64,000 nt of DNA from Brachypodium distachyon (GCF_000005505.3 NC_016131.3:40258855-40322854), one strand, 5' to 3'; shown: positions 34,628 through 47,222, numbered from the stretch's first letter. The notes: a model not told the origin generated them from the letters alone. A program made the numbers and translations.

Positions 34628-36240
34628 AGGCAATAATAAATTTGTTATTATCATATTTCATTGTTCTTGATAAATGTTTATTGTCCATGCTATAATTGTA
34701 TTGATTGGAAACTCAAATACATGTGTGTGGATAAATAAACAAATACCGTGTCCCTAATACGCCTCTACTAGATTAGCTCGTTGATTAAAGATGGTTAAGG
34801 TTTCCTAACCATAGACATGTGTTGTCATTTAATAACGAGGTCATATCATTAGGAGAATGATGTGATGGACAGACCCAAACCTAAACATAGCTTTTGATCG
34901 TGTCACTTAAGTTTAAGTTGCTTATGTTTTATTATGTCAAGTATCATTTCCTTAGACCATGAGATCATGCCACTCCCTAGTAATATATCGCGAGACAAAG
35001 AGAATTGGATACTGGATTAATTGAATCCTCGACATAGTGGTTCAACCGATGAGATCTTCATGGAATATGTGGGAACCATTATGGACATCCAGGTCCCGCT
35101 ATTGGTTATTGATATTTGATCATGTCCACATGTTCTCGAACCCATAGGGTCACACACTTAACGTTTCATGTTGCTTGGGTTAGATGAGATAAATGATGAT
35201 GATATCGAATTATGATTCGGAGTCTTGGATGGGATCCTAGACGTAACGAGGAGCTCCGGAATGTTCCGGAGATAAACATTTATATATGGAAAGTTGTTTT
35301 CAGGTTCCGGAAAGTTCGGAATATTTTCCGGTTTTGACCGGGAAGCTTCTAGAAGGTTCCGGAGGGATCCGGAGGTTTCCACCTTGAGGCCCACCTATCC
35401 CTGGGCTACATGGGCTTGTGAGGGAGTACCCTGGCCTTAATGGGCCAGGGGGCTGCCCCCCACAAGGCCCATGCGGCCAGCCCACCCTAGGGCTAAAGGG
35501 TAACTTGGGGGGGGGAGGAAACCCTATTAGGGTTTCCCTCCCCTAGCCGCCAGCCCCCTTTTGGAAAGGGGGGCAGATCTGGCCGGCCACCCCCTCCCCT
35601 ACCCCTATATAAATAGAGGGGGGGTGGCAAGGGGGAGGATACACCAAGCCTTCAGTTGGATCTCTCTCCCCTGAGCCCTCCTCTCCTCCTCTTCTCACGT
35701 GCACGGCGTAGCCCTGCCCGTGGGGATATTCACCATAGTCACCACGCCGTCGTGCTGCCGGGATCTCATCTACCTCTCCCTCTCGCTTGCTGGATCAAGG
35801 AAAGGAAGAGACGACGTGAAGCTGAACGTGTGGATACCAAGGAGGTGTTGTCCGTTTGGCACTGAGATTAATCTCATTGAAAGTTCCATTACACCAACAA
35901 CGATCTCGTGATCGTAACGCTTAGCGGTCTACGAGGGTATGGTGTTCATGATCCCTCTCGTTGCATACATCTAGTATATATATTCTTGGGTTTTCTTCCG
36001 CACTTCTCGTAGGAAAATTTTTGTTTCCTATGCAACGAACCCAACACTTCGTGGTCAGGTTGATCGTGCCCCCGTGGGATCAATAACCTTCTGGAGTTGG
36101 TGTATCGATCGCTAAGGCGCTGCCTCCTAGGTTGTAGTCGGATCGTCAACGTCATCTCCTACCAAATCGATAATTAGGTATCTCATCGAAAGATCGGGAC
36201 ACCCTCGAGGCTATCACACACCATCACACATCATCAAAAT
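34612..36240 (+). mobile_element. Truncated Copia LTR (BARE/Angela type)
   Basis: From GAATATGCCCTAGAGGCAAT onward this reads like a BARE/Angela LTR without its usual first bases. A TATATAAATA box is at about 35,607-35,616. Bases 36,050-36,190 match the reverse complement of 50,205-50,355, which lies inside the solo Copia LTR at 49,599-51,958, so the LTR extends past the CCCAACA at 36,046. The typical LTR end (CCCCAACA after GTT) is missing, so the 3' end is truncated somewhere near 36,240. There is no target duplication. Confidence 0.7.
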
Positions 36241-37150
36241 CCGGAGGTCAGGAAGGCACAACCGGACAAGCTAATTCCCAGCATGTGCGGAATGCGCACG
36301 CCTCCGAATCATCTCGCCGTCGTCTTCCACGAACCCATCTTCACGACAAAGAGCGATACATTGTAACTGCCAAGCCTGGCAACAACGACAAGAACCAGAG
36401 CCATACCGACAAATGCTCGGCCACCGATAAAGATCACCTCACCCGCAGATCTAGCGTTCCCCCAACGGCGTCCCCAAGGGGGAGAACGACGACGCAATCT
36501 TCGCCGCCGTCCAGTCCGAGGACTTTGGATTTTCACCCGGGAACCTAGAACGAGGATGGTGCGGGAGCACCTCGACAACGCCTCATGGAAGGGGGGAGAC
36601 GTTTAAAAAATGTCACTGTCGTCGTGGTCGGGCAAGCCGACCAAGTGTTTCCCTCGAAACCACACCGCCATCTTGAAAGCCGTCGCCTGATTGACAGATC
36701 TGGGACTGTCGCAGCCGCAACATCAGGGAATGCCACAACCGGGCAGGGCCAGGCCCGCCGGCTCCAAGGATGCAGATGGGCAGGCGTTCGTGAAACGCAG
36801 CGAGGACAGGCCACCGACGCCGCGAGGGATCCGCCGCCCGTGCCTGACCCGCGCCGCCGCACAGTCGTCGTCGACTCCGCAGACGCGGCGAAGCCTTTCC
36901 GCCACCGCCAAGAACCTCCGCCCCCAAGCCCTAGGCCTCATCGCTGCCACAAAACCGCAACACGCACAAGGCCCTGCCGCCACCGGCGCCGGACGGGCTT
37001 TGCCCGACGGTGAGAGCCGACGGCGGCAAGGGATGAGGTCACGGATTTTTCGGATCGGGTGCTGGGGAGGAGGGGTTCGTATGTTCTTATATGCAAAAGT
37101 AAATATTGCTCGCAGAGATGAATCAATGGATCCAATCCTGCATATCAACT
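36241..37150. other. GC-rich unassigned sequence
   Basis: Overlapping long frames on both strands (36,285-37,218) reflect high GC, CpG-rich sequence with few stops. Peptides are Arg/Pro/Ala-rich with no domain. The texture resembles decayed TE or captured gene DNA. I cannot name it. Confidence 0.35.
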
Positions 37151-37163
37151 TGCATATGAAGTA

Positions 37164-37215
37164 CTCCCTCCGATCCATAATAAGCGTAGGCGATTTAGTA
37201 ATGGATCGGATGGAA
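37164..37215. mobile_element. Very short Stowaway-like MITE
   Basis: Inverted ends CTCCCTCCGATCCAT and ATGGATCGGATGGAA, flanked by TA on both sides (37,162-37,163 and 37,216-37,217). CTCCCTCCG is the Stowaway/Tc1-Mariner MITE signature. At 52 bp it is an internally deleted copy, almost only terminal repeats. Confidence 0.65.
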
Positions 37216-37217
37216 TA

Positions 37218-39930
37218 GTTTATAGGAGAAATTTTCATATGGTTTCAAACCCCGCGAGACAAATGATTAGGAAGAATCCTTTGAAATTTTAAAAAAAAAT
37301 CGAACGAGAGAGGCTGGGGACCATAGAATTAAGAAATGTTTTAAGGTGATGCTTTACATTACACTACACGTTATCGTCTACACGAATAGTTAGAAAACTG
37401 TTCGAGTCAATTATAGGAAATAAACCTAAATTGTACTGATTGAGGAATTTTGAAAGGATATTAATTAACTACGGTAGGCTAGGCATCCACGCGCCTTTGG
37501 ATGAGTCTATTTTTGAAAGGAGTATTATTTTGGACCAAAGTTTGTTTCCCGATACGAGGAGCATTTTTTAGGTTCTAGGAATGTAGGTGCATGTAGCACT
37601 GGGTAACCTGCGCAAAGCCACGAGGTCCATGACCGGTGGAGGCAAGCTGCGAGCTGCACGGCGCAAAGGAATAAATTACGTGCGCCGTGTACTGCTACTG
37701 CTGCAGATGACAGCCAGCAACATCTCCTTTCGTTTCATTTTTCCACGACGAAAAGAGGGCCGCCGTACATTTGCAGAAACCAAACCCACGATCCAAGCAA
37801 AGGCACACCCCGCCGCCGTCGTCAGCCAGCCGATGGAGAGGAGCGTGCATGGCCGCAGTGCAGAGACACCACCGCACCTTCGACCCGGGCCGGCCACGTT
37901 CTCCCGAAAGCTGTAAAACCAGGGGCGCGCACCCGACTGTCTTTTCCCGTCAACAACGCGAACGTGCCGTGCCCCTGCGCTTGGCTTGTGGGAGCGCGAC
38001 CGCGGGACGGCGTGACGGGCACGGCCGCGCATGATTGGGGTGGCGAGCACCGAGCAGAGAGATCTTGAGCAGCACGTGGACCGGCCATGTGCCCCCGTTC
38101 TCGTTTCTCCCCCACAAGCGGGGCCCTCAACATATCCGTCCACCATGCAAAAGGACAAAAGCGGACTTGTGCCCACGCACTCCCTGTTCTCTCGCTCGCC
38201 CTCAACAGTCTCGGTCCAGCGGACGGGTGAATGATGAGGCGGGTCAAGCAACCAACGGTGAAAATGGGGGTTGGAAGCTGCGGCCCGCAGGTGCTGCGAG
38301 AGAGCGGTGCGGACGGCTGCAAAAGAAAAGAAACTCATCTCGGTGCAGTCATGGACGGCTAACCTCCTCGGGGCTTAGATTAAGGGGCCAATTGCTGGCC
38401 GGAGACTGCGCCTTTCGATCTACTAGTACTACTGCCAAAAGAATAAAGAGCGGGGTGGCTCAAACACGAAGGGCCGCGCGCCGCTATATATATTGATCTC
38501 GTGCTACTAAAAGCCTACCGATCTGATCGGCCGATTGCTTTCCTTTCCTTGTGGTGGAGTGCTGCTGTTGCTGTACTGCAATTTTTAAATTTGCACCGAT
38601 GCGGATGAGCAGCGGCTTTAAACGGATCGGGCGACTTCAACAATTTTGGCTAACTCGTTGGGTGCCGACACGTCCTTTGGACCACGATCCTAACTAGTAC
38701 TCCATCTCCAGGGACAACAGGAAGACGGTGGAAAAAGTCATGTTTACGGATTAAGACCGACCAAAATAATTGAACACAAACGGTTGAACAGAAGCCAGAC
38801 GCTTGTCTCGTCACAGTTATTTTTCCGTGACATTGTTTATGGCAAAAAAATAACTCTCTTATGCTAAATATCATCGTTCACACAAAAATCCTGCAAAACA
38901 AAAGAACACAAAATTTATTTAAGTTCTCTCACAAACTTATTATTGCTATTTTAGACACGACACTCATAGAGCATCAAATAGGTTATACTTTAACATTCAT
39001 GCACTAGGAGAAAACACTTACAAATACAACTTGGTATATCCTGATGTTATCAAGTGTATTACGATAAAGGCCACTATTGGTTTTAGAAAATACAACTTAG
39101 CACAAGTACTTTGATTTGCTTCTAAATCAAATCTGTCATATCTATATGCTATATTCCTACTTATGTAATATAATTCATTTTTATTACCGAATGTAATAAA
39201 ATTCATTGATGTTAGTCAGTCTTTCATATAACAATTTATTTCTACTACATATTTTTTTCATAAATAATTTTACTACTCAACAGCTCCGCATGTAGGGCAT
39301 TTGGTGCTCGACCGATTTTCTCAACAACCCTAATTGAAAACATCTAATAATTCACAAAAATGCCGGATCATACACATCCTCCGGATATTAGCAATATCAT
39401 ATTTGCAAGTATATCCACCAAATATCCAATTCACTAATACTGAGTATCTATATCCAGGTACGTGTGGTCAGGGGATTCTTGAGTGCATCTCGCCCTTGGA
39501 GGATTTTTCCCATTGTCCATTTAGAGGGTTTTTTAGACAAACGGGAGTGGACAAAATATCATGTTGTCCAATGGAGCAATCGTTTATCCTCCTCATGAGT
39601 TTTGGATGGGTGGGTCAAACGGAAAATGGACAGCTTTATTCTCTTTCCAAATTTGGAGAAAAAAATGTCCTCAGGTTTTTTTTGCGCACATAGACGACCA
39701 TGTATAGCCGAATAAAAAGAGTTTGAGGATTTCATTGAAAGATACCCTAAAATTGCATAATCAGAGCAAATCCGAACAATTTACACAAGCTCAGATGGAA
39801 GAGGAAGTTTGACCGGCCAACGCTCTGCCAACTGTTGGTTAATAACATGGCCCGAGGGCACGGAACACAAAATTTAACGCCCGGAATTTTACAGCTCCCG
39901 AGTCCGTCGAGTCCGTCCTTCCCGTAGTTC
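37218..39930. other. Upstream intergenic region of the MAP65 gene
   Basis: No supported gene. 37,587-38,496 is GC-richer with overlapping chance ORFs on both strands. A TATATATA run at about 38,484-38,491 and a CACGTG box near 38,074 could be promoter parts of an unseen or lost gene. 38,640-39,800 is AT-rich with no ORF or repeat that I can assign. Confidence 0.4.
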
Positions 39931-39936
39931 CTGCAC

Positions 39937-39960
39937 CACGTGGGCCCGCCGCTATATTAT
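39937..39960 (+). promoter_or_regulatory. Candidate core promoter of the MAP65 gene
   Basis: A G-box (CACGTG, 39,937-39,942) overlaps a TGGGCC site-II-like box (39,941-39,946), with a TATA-like CTATATTAT at 39,952-39,960. That puts a start site at about 39,985-40,000. Site II boxes are common in plant proliferation genes (TCP factor targets). The role here is inferred from position. Confidence 0.45.
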
Positions 39961-39984
39961 TCTCGCCGTACCATTTTCACCGAC

Positions 39985-40421
39985 ACCGGCGGTAAAAAGA
40001 AAACACCCTGCAGCGTTACGGCCGATCCTGGCCGTCCGATACCCCGACCGATCGCATCCAGCGGCGCGACCTCCCCCACCTACCACAATTAATTGGGCTG
40101 CCCCGTCTTCCGGCAGGCGGCAGCAGCGAAGTCCAGTCTCAGCTCACTCGCCCGTGTCCAGTCTTCGCCTCTTCTTGCCAGCTATACCCCCTCTCCGTGG
40201 ATCTTCTTCCTCCTCGCGCGAGCGCCGCCACTCATCCCGCTGCCGAGCGCCCGAGCCCCCTTCGTCTTCCTCCTCGCTCGAGCGCCTCCACCGCAGGTTG
40301 ATCTCCCCTTCGATTCTCTCGCTCCCGACCGTTTCTCCTCCCATCACACCACGAACGGATTCCGCCCTTTAGATCCCCGTTTCATAAGCTTCCCCAATTC
40401 GTAACTGAGGCAAAAATCAAG
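39985..40421 (+). other. 5' UTR exon of the MAP65 gene
   Basis: Pyrimidine-rich leader with no in-frame link to the CDS. The strongest donor is AAG then GTAGGG at 40,422. The paired acceptor is TTACAG at 40,926, giving an intron of about 505 nt in the leader. The transcription start is estimated only. Confidence 0.5.
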
Positions 40422-40942
40422 GTAGGGCGCCCGCCCTACCTTGCCCTACTGGGTCCTCCGCCCGTCATCTTCTGGATGAACTCGAGTTCTTGGTCAGATG
40501 TGGCCGGTCAACTACTGGCGGAGTTACGAGTTTTGGTGTTAGATTTAGGGGTTTGGGGATGCCATTGCTGGGTTTAAGTTTAAATCTTCTCAGCTCCTGT
40601 CACTGGGATCCCCTAAAGTTTAGGTGTTTAAATGCAATTATTGGTGGCAATGATGAGGTGTTGTAGTTCAGTAGGGCCAGTATGGAGATAGGTTTTATTT
40701 CTACTAATATGTCAAAGGGGTCATCAACTTCGGCCTTGTCGTGCCTTATTTGCGGTGCATGCAAGATATAATGCTAGCGGTGTTGGCCGAATTGACAGTT
40801 TATTGTTGGGGTGTACTAGCATTTGGTTTGATTAAGCATTCATGCCGTCAGGTTGAGTAGTGCATTTTGTGTTACGAGTTGTAGTTATATAAGCACGAAC
40901 TTTTCTCAAGTGTCGCTGCCTTACAGGTTACTCTGTTCCGTA

Positions 40943-43900
40943 ATGGCTGGTGACATTACGTGTGGATCTTTGCTGCAGAAACTGCAGGTATGCGGCTGTT
41001 ACCTATGCTTTGTAAACTGGCAAACTGCAACGAAGTTGTTTTCGGTTTTCACCTCGGCTTCTGTAGTTCATGGGGATATGCTTCTTATCTTAAAATCCTT
41101 TGGCTATAGTTTGTATGGGATGAAGTTGGTGAGAGCGACGAGGACCGCGACAAGGTCCTGTACCAGCTGGACCAGGAGTGCCTGGATGTTTACAAGAGGA
41201 AAGTTGATCAGGCCACCAACTCTAGGGATCTCCTTATCCAGGCCCTAGATGACTCGAAGATTGAGCTTGCTAGGCTTCTTTCTGCTCTTGGGGAGAAAGC
41301 TATAACAAGAACTGTAAGTCAATTATCACCGTGCCTAATGATTGTTGGTTGATTTTCACGTAGCAATGTTGTGCATACTCCGTCGGACTAGAGTACCAAC
41401 TTTTGTAGTTTTTTTCTGAATTAGCAATTCTCACCACATTCTTCTCCTCTTGACGTGCATGAGATTTGATTGTTCTAGCTCAGTCAGATGATCTTTTCGA
41501 GAAAAAAAAGTCAGATGATACCTCATTCAGAATTTTTATGTAGAATCAGTATTTGTGTAAACATTGGAAGTAAATTGAGAATTATGAATACATGCAGCCT
41601 GAGAAAACATCGGGGACAATCAAGCAACAGCTGGCTGCTATAGCACCAACACTTGAGCAGTTGAATAAGAAGAAAAATGAGAGAGTACGGGAATTTGTTA
41701 GTGTACAGTCACAAATTGATCAAATATGCGGTGAGATTGCTGGCACAACAGAGGTCGGTGAGCAGTTGGCAACGCCACAGGTCAATGAGGACGATTTGAC
41801 ACTTGAGAGGCTTGAAGATTTCCGGTCTCAACTCCAGGAACTCGAGAAAGAGAAGGTATTTACCCCATCTCGCACTTAATTTTGTGTTTTAGATAATGGA
41901 AGAGAACTTTCCATCCTTCTGGGCGTCTCTTCATATTGTTTATGAAGCTTGACTTTTGCTTCATCATTGGTTCCCCATGGCTAACAAGATGTCCGCCCAC
42001 TTGAAAATTTGTTTGCAGAGCAATAGGCTGGAGAAGGTTCTTGAGTATGTAAGCATAGTACATGATCTCTGCACTGTCTTGGGGATGGATTTTCTCAACA
42101 CAGTGACTGAAGTTCATCCCAGTCTAGATGACTCCATTGCTGATAATTGCAAGAGCATCAGCAACGATACATTGTCAAAGCTTGACAAGACAGTAGCCAC
42201 ACTGAATGAAGATAAGAAATTGAGGCTATGCAAGGTAATAGCACATTTCTTAATCCTTTCTGAAATTCTGAAGCACATACCCTATTAAATGAGCAATCTC
42301 ATTGTTGACTATTTCCTATTCTCAGCTTCAAGAGCTTGCTGGTCAACTCTATGATCTTTGGGATCTCATGGATGCTCCCCTGCAAGAAAGAAACATGTTT
42401 GATCATGTCACCTGCAACAGATCAGCATCTGTAGATGAAGTCACTGCTTCTGGAGCCCTTGCCCTTGATTTAATTGAACAGGTGCAATGATGTTGCAAAT
42501 TATTTGGTAGGATTATTTCTTTGCATTATTAGTTTGTTTCTGCTCTATTTTTGACCTTTTCTTCCAATTCAGGCTGAGATAGAGGTCCAAAGGCTAGACC
42601 AGTTAAAATACAGCAAGATGAAAGAAATTGCTTTCAAGAAGCAAACTGAGTTGGAAGACATCTATGCTGGTGCTCACATAGTAATAGACACAGCAGCTGC
42701 CCATTTGAAATTATTGGCGCTTATCGAGGCAGGGAACATAGAACCAACAGAACTCATTGCGGATATGGAAGGTCAAATAGCAAAAGCAAAGGAAGAAGCA
42801 TTGAGTAGAAAAGACATACTAGATAAAGTTGAAAAATGGATGTCAGCATGTGAAGAAGAAAGCTGGCTTGAAGATTATAACCGGGTATGTTAATACTTTT
42901 TTTTGCTTTGAAAAGGGTATGTTAATACTTAATAATTTATTTTAGAAATCAATTCTACCTGGTTTTGGGAGTAGCTTCTCATACACATTTTTAAAAAAAA
43001 ATCCTTCTGCAGGATGACAACAGATATAACTCAAGCCGAGGTGCTCATCTGAATCTCAAACGTGCAGAAAAAGCTCGTATACTTGTCAGCAAGATCCCAG
43101 GTGTGTGAAATACAACAATATACATCCGCTGCAAACATTTCTATGCCTTATTTTTACCAGGAACAATTTCATGCCTTGGACATCTACTTATGTTCATTGG
43201 GCTTATTTGTAAGCTATACTGGTTATTTCTAAGTAAATATATGGAGTATGGTTACTTATTACTGCTCATATGCTTTATTCTATATTTCTATTCTTAGCTT
43301 ACGGCACTAACGGAATGATTGCTTTCATTCTAGCACTTGTTGAAACTCTGGTGGCCAAGACCAGGGCATGGGAAGAGAGTCGTGGTTTGTCCTTTATGTA
43401 TGATGGTGTACCTCTTCTAGCTATGTTAGATGAGTATGTTATGCTTAGGGAGGAAAGAGAAGAAGACAAGAAAAGAATGCGTGTAAGTTCTACTTGCTCT
43501 TTAAATTTGGAAGCCAATGGTTCCCTGACTACAGAATGCCCTTGCATTGTCATTTGAATTGTATTAAGTCCCCTCTTGTATGTTCAGTATTTAGATTTGC
43601 TGAATACGTTTCGCAATTAGCATTTGGGTCATAGAAATGCACTCCCTCATTTTATGATCTGCCATCAGTTGTTCAGTTTGTACCCTTGGATTTCAGTTCA
43701 TTAGGACGGTGTGGTCATACTCATGCCTAATCATAGCTAGGAAAAAATGAAACATGGAAACACAAACACTTCTTGATTCATCACGGATGCCTAGGGCTAG
43801 ATTATTTTTATATATGGCATATGTTTTCAACTGCTACTTCCATAATATTAAGGGGATAACCTAATGTTTATTTTCTATATTGGTTGGTGCGTTCACATCG

Positions 43901-44218
43901 CAGGAACAAAAACGCTATGTTGAGCAGAAACTTAATACTGATCATGAAGGGCCATTTGGATCACGAGTCAGCCCTAACAGACCGGTCACTGCAAAGAAGT
44001 TGCCTGGCGCAAAATCCAATGGCACCTCCATAAATGGCACTCCTCCGAATAGAAGACTATCAGTCAGCGGCCAACAGAATGGGAGCAGATCTGGAGGCAA
44101 GGACAGCAAGAGAGATGCCACAAAGGCAGTGTCTTCTCCAGGGAATGGAGCCACAGCTGCTAAGGAAGACGCATCCTCGCACATTTCTGGGACTGATTTG
44201 GCTCCAAGTACACCGTGA
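40943..44218 (+). CDS. MAP65-1: MAP65/Ase1/PRC1-family microtubule-bundling protein
   Basis: Nine coding exons: 40,943-40,987, 41,110-41,313, 41,598-41,855, 42,019-42,234, 42,326-42,481, 42,573-42,884, 43,013-43,100, 43,334-43,482, 43,904-44,218. All have GT-AG borders. The frame is open for 580 residues, close to the ~590 of Arabidopsis MAP65-1, which it resembles most. The family forms antiparallel dimers that crosslink microtubules in cortical arrays, spindle and phragmoplast. Seen: WDEVGES near residue 18, coiled-coil rods (about 20-340), the conserved microtubule-binding part ([20 protein letters not shown], about 371-390; [17 protein letters not shown], about 410-426; VAKTRAWEE), and a basic Ser/Gly-rich tail with RRLS and SP/TP sites that in relatives are mitotic phosphorylation targets. 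The ATG at 40,943 follows the leader intron acceptor. The MAP65-1 versus MAP65-2 assignment is uncertain. Confidence 0.95.
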
Positions 44219-44590
44219 TCTTTTGACTTGATATGGAGTATTAATATTAGATAAGAACGGATATTTTCTGATCCATTGTCTAGTAATATAATGTAATGTT
44301 GTTTGTAGCGAGGAGCAAAGTATATGAGGTCCATCTTTCGGTAGTCCAGCTACTTGCCCAGGGTTTGTTTGCTCCTGGTGTAAGTGGTGTTTCACCTTAC
44401 CTTTGATTAGTTTCACCGAGGCGTACTACTTCTGCCTCTGATCAGACGTTGTGGTAGTATAGTCTTTGCTGGTATCTGTTGTTATTAGTTGTTGAAAATG
44501 ACTTTTGAGTGCGCTGCCTGCTGCCTATGATGAACTTATGTTGCGTTTTCCTTTTGTTTTCACTAGCATGTTGTTTCCTCGGGCACATAA
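44219..44590 (+). other. 3' UTR region of the MAP65 gene
   Basis: T-rich, non-coding sequence after the TGA. AATATAATGTAATG near 44,285 is a plausible plant polyadenylation signal region. The true end is not determinable here. Confidence 0.5.
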
Positions 44591-45084
44591 GCTGTGTTTG
44601 GTTACAGCCTTAAATGACTGTAACACAAGCGAACCAGTTCACATGGGAGATTAGCAGTTAACACTAGACCCAAATTAATTAAAAGAATCCATTTTCAGCG
44701 TAAACTAAAACAAAAGGTTCCCATGGGAGTACTAATTCCTAAATTTGATTAAGCTCAGCGTTAGGTAGCAGTAAATTTTTTATCGAAAATCTAAATATAG
44801 CCTGCTCTTTCGATCCAGGGCCTCTCACCCTTGGGTCGAGGAAAAGCAGCAGAGAAATGTTTGATCGGCTTCTATAGAATGTATCGATATCGCAGCAGGC
44901 CAGTTCCACTTAACTACATATCAATCATGGAGCATTCTAACGGTAGCATATTTGCTTCGGAAGTAATATTGAGCGAACATTCGCTTTTTAGTCTCTCGGA
45001 GCGAACGATCTGTTGACCATCCGATTGAAAAGATTGTGCCTGAAATCGTGCCACGTGTCTTGTAGGAGTGATAAGTTTAGGTAT
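44591..45084. other. Spacer downstream of MAP65, nothing recognised
   Basis: Ordinary AT-balanced sequence without ORFs longer than chance or clear repeats. Confidence 0.4.
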
Positions 45085-45300
45085 GTGGCGTGACAACTTT
45101 AGTTCTGTAGGGTGGCAACTTTGGTCCGTGAGGATGGCAACTTTAGTTTTGTGCGGGTTTCAACTTTGTTCTGTCGCGCCAGAAAACTAGTAAGCAAACG
45201 TTTAATTCCGTGAGGTGACAACTTTAGTTTTGTGGAGTTGACAACTTTAATCTGCGAGGGTGGCAGCTTTAGTTTTGTGCGGATGGCAAACTTTACCGTC
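45085..45300. repeat. Imperfect CAACTTT tandem repeat
   Basis: About eight units of 25-30 bp built around (G)GCAACTTTAGTTTTGTG, with one gap. The Tekay-like element's LTR starts 19 bp after the last unit. Similar CAACTTT repeats occur in some grass Mutator-like ends, but no partner end is seen here. Confidence 0.7.
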
Positions 45301-45318
45301 ACGCCGTAAGACAAGGTA

Positions 45319-47220
45319 TGTAACATCTCAAATTTTCAAAACCCTTCATATGCATTGCATTTCATAAGCATCATATAACCTTTGCATTTAATCACATTTG
45401 AAACCCTCAAGGTTAACTCAGAAAAACCCATTAACAAAAGTGCTTTTATTTGAATCTGGTTTTTCACCCTTCTTTTGATAATTGCATTTTAACCCATGAG
45501 GGTTTTGGCATAAAAAGGGGTTTAATGCAATGATAATGCTACCCCATATCTCGGTATTTGAATTGGATTTGAAACTCTAAAATATTTTATTAGCTATAAA
45601 GCCCTAAAGGCAAGATTCTAGGCAAAAGTAATTTTAAATATTTTATTTTGAGGGAATTCTTGTCCCAGAGGTTGAATCATATGAAGATACAATTGTACAA
45701 ATTTTGTTGCATTTTATTTGGTTTGGTTTGGGCTCTGAATCAAATGTTGTATTCAAAAACAGAAAATAGAAATTGAAAAAGGAAAAAAAAAGGGGAAACT
45801 GGACCGACCCGTACCGGGCCGACCCACTTACCGAGCCGTGCGGCCCATCTCCGCGCACGCGCTGAGCTGCGCACCCACAGTTCATGCGGTCCCGCATGTC
45901 AGGCCCGTCCCTAACCTCCAACCCCCAAGCCGATTTTCCGGGCCATGAACCCGAGCCGCGCCCCCACGATCTAGTATAGTTTTACCCTTGCCATGCTACC
46001 AATTTGCCATCGATTGTAGTTGACTGCTAAACTATGATAGTATCGTGGGGGAATCATTACATCATTATAATGTTATGTTTATGGAGAAATGAAATGTTTT
46101 ATTAGAATATGACAAACAATTAAATTAATGAACCATTCTTGGTGGACGGCTTTGAGGTTTTAGATGTTATGCGACGTCAGGTTCATTTCTATGGGACCAT
46201 TTCTATGAGTCGTCTCTCCGTGGATTCAGGAGCGCTTGCGTCGCAAATGTGGAATGCCACCCGGGGTATCTAGAGACTGGACTAGTTTTCTATTTAGTAG
46301 CTTCAGTACAACCACATGCTAAATGGGTTCTGCGGGATTGAGTAAGTTGTTTGAACCCAGGTCCGGAGAATTGTACTGAGGTAGCATGTGTAGGGGGAGC
46401 GTGATTCTTCCGTGGTCTAAGGAATGACTTCTGAAAGTTTTGTAGTCGATGCCGTTGCTACTCTACCATGAGGATAGCAATGGATTAACACGTCGGTTTC
46501 TTGTGGGAAATGTGTACAACCTCTCGAGAGTGTCAAACTAGGTACTTAGCCGTGTCCCTGGTCATGGAGAATTATGAACAACTCGATAGTGGAGCTGTAA
46601 GGATAGTCTCACTCATTCCAACTTCATAATAAAACTTGATGGTTTGAACTTGGGATAGGAGCACTCGTTGATGTCTATCCGGTGTCCTTAGTTTAATAGG
46701 AGCATGGGTGTGTCTACCCCATGTCCAACAGTGATAAAACTATTTTGCTTAAAATGATAGGATGAAACAAAGATGCTTTTATGCAAATAGCCTGAACTCC
46801 ACCTTGCCAGATTATGCATGTACTTGGTAGGTTCCGATATAACAACTAGTGTTCTTGCCAATACATTCAATGTATTGACCCTAGTGGCTGCATTTTTGAT
46901 GATACAGGAAGCTCTGACGAAGAGTGAGTGTACGTATTTGCCTTGGGGTTACGGGCCTACATTCCAACATGCTCTCACCGTGGTGTTGATGTAGCCCTTG
47001 TATCTTTCGCTTTCCGCTATTGAACTTTTGTTTTAATTCGAGCTAACCCAAGTGGTTATGCCAGTTTGTAAGTATTCTTAAATTCTGGATATTGCGTTGT
47101 AATACTTGAGACCATTGTTCTATGATATTACATCTTGAAACTGTGTGTGCTAGTGAGTCGATTCAGGGACTAGCACTAAAAGCATAGAGATCGAACCCTT
47201 GTACGGGGGCAGTCGCTTCA
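45319..47220 (+). repeat. 5' LTR of Tekay-like element, internally deleted
   Basis: It starts TGTAACATCTCAAATTTTC and ends GTCGCTTCA, followed by the PBS. The first 654 bp match 55,667-56,170 plus 59,462-59,602. From 45,973 it matches the 3' copy from 63,257 on. About 1.35 kb between those points (net of the Helitron) is absent here. Confidence 0.9.
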
Positions 47221-47222
47221 GA

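Noticed and set aside
36040..36046. CCCAACA at 36,046 as the Copia LTR end
   Set aside because: Homology to the solo Copia LTR continues past it to about 36,190 and no PBS follows.
36285..38496. GC-rich ORFs of 100-220 codons upstream of MAP65 as genes
   Set aside because: Frames overlap on both strands, composition is Arg/Pro/Ala-rich, and no domain or splice structure is recognised.
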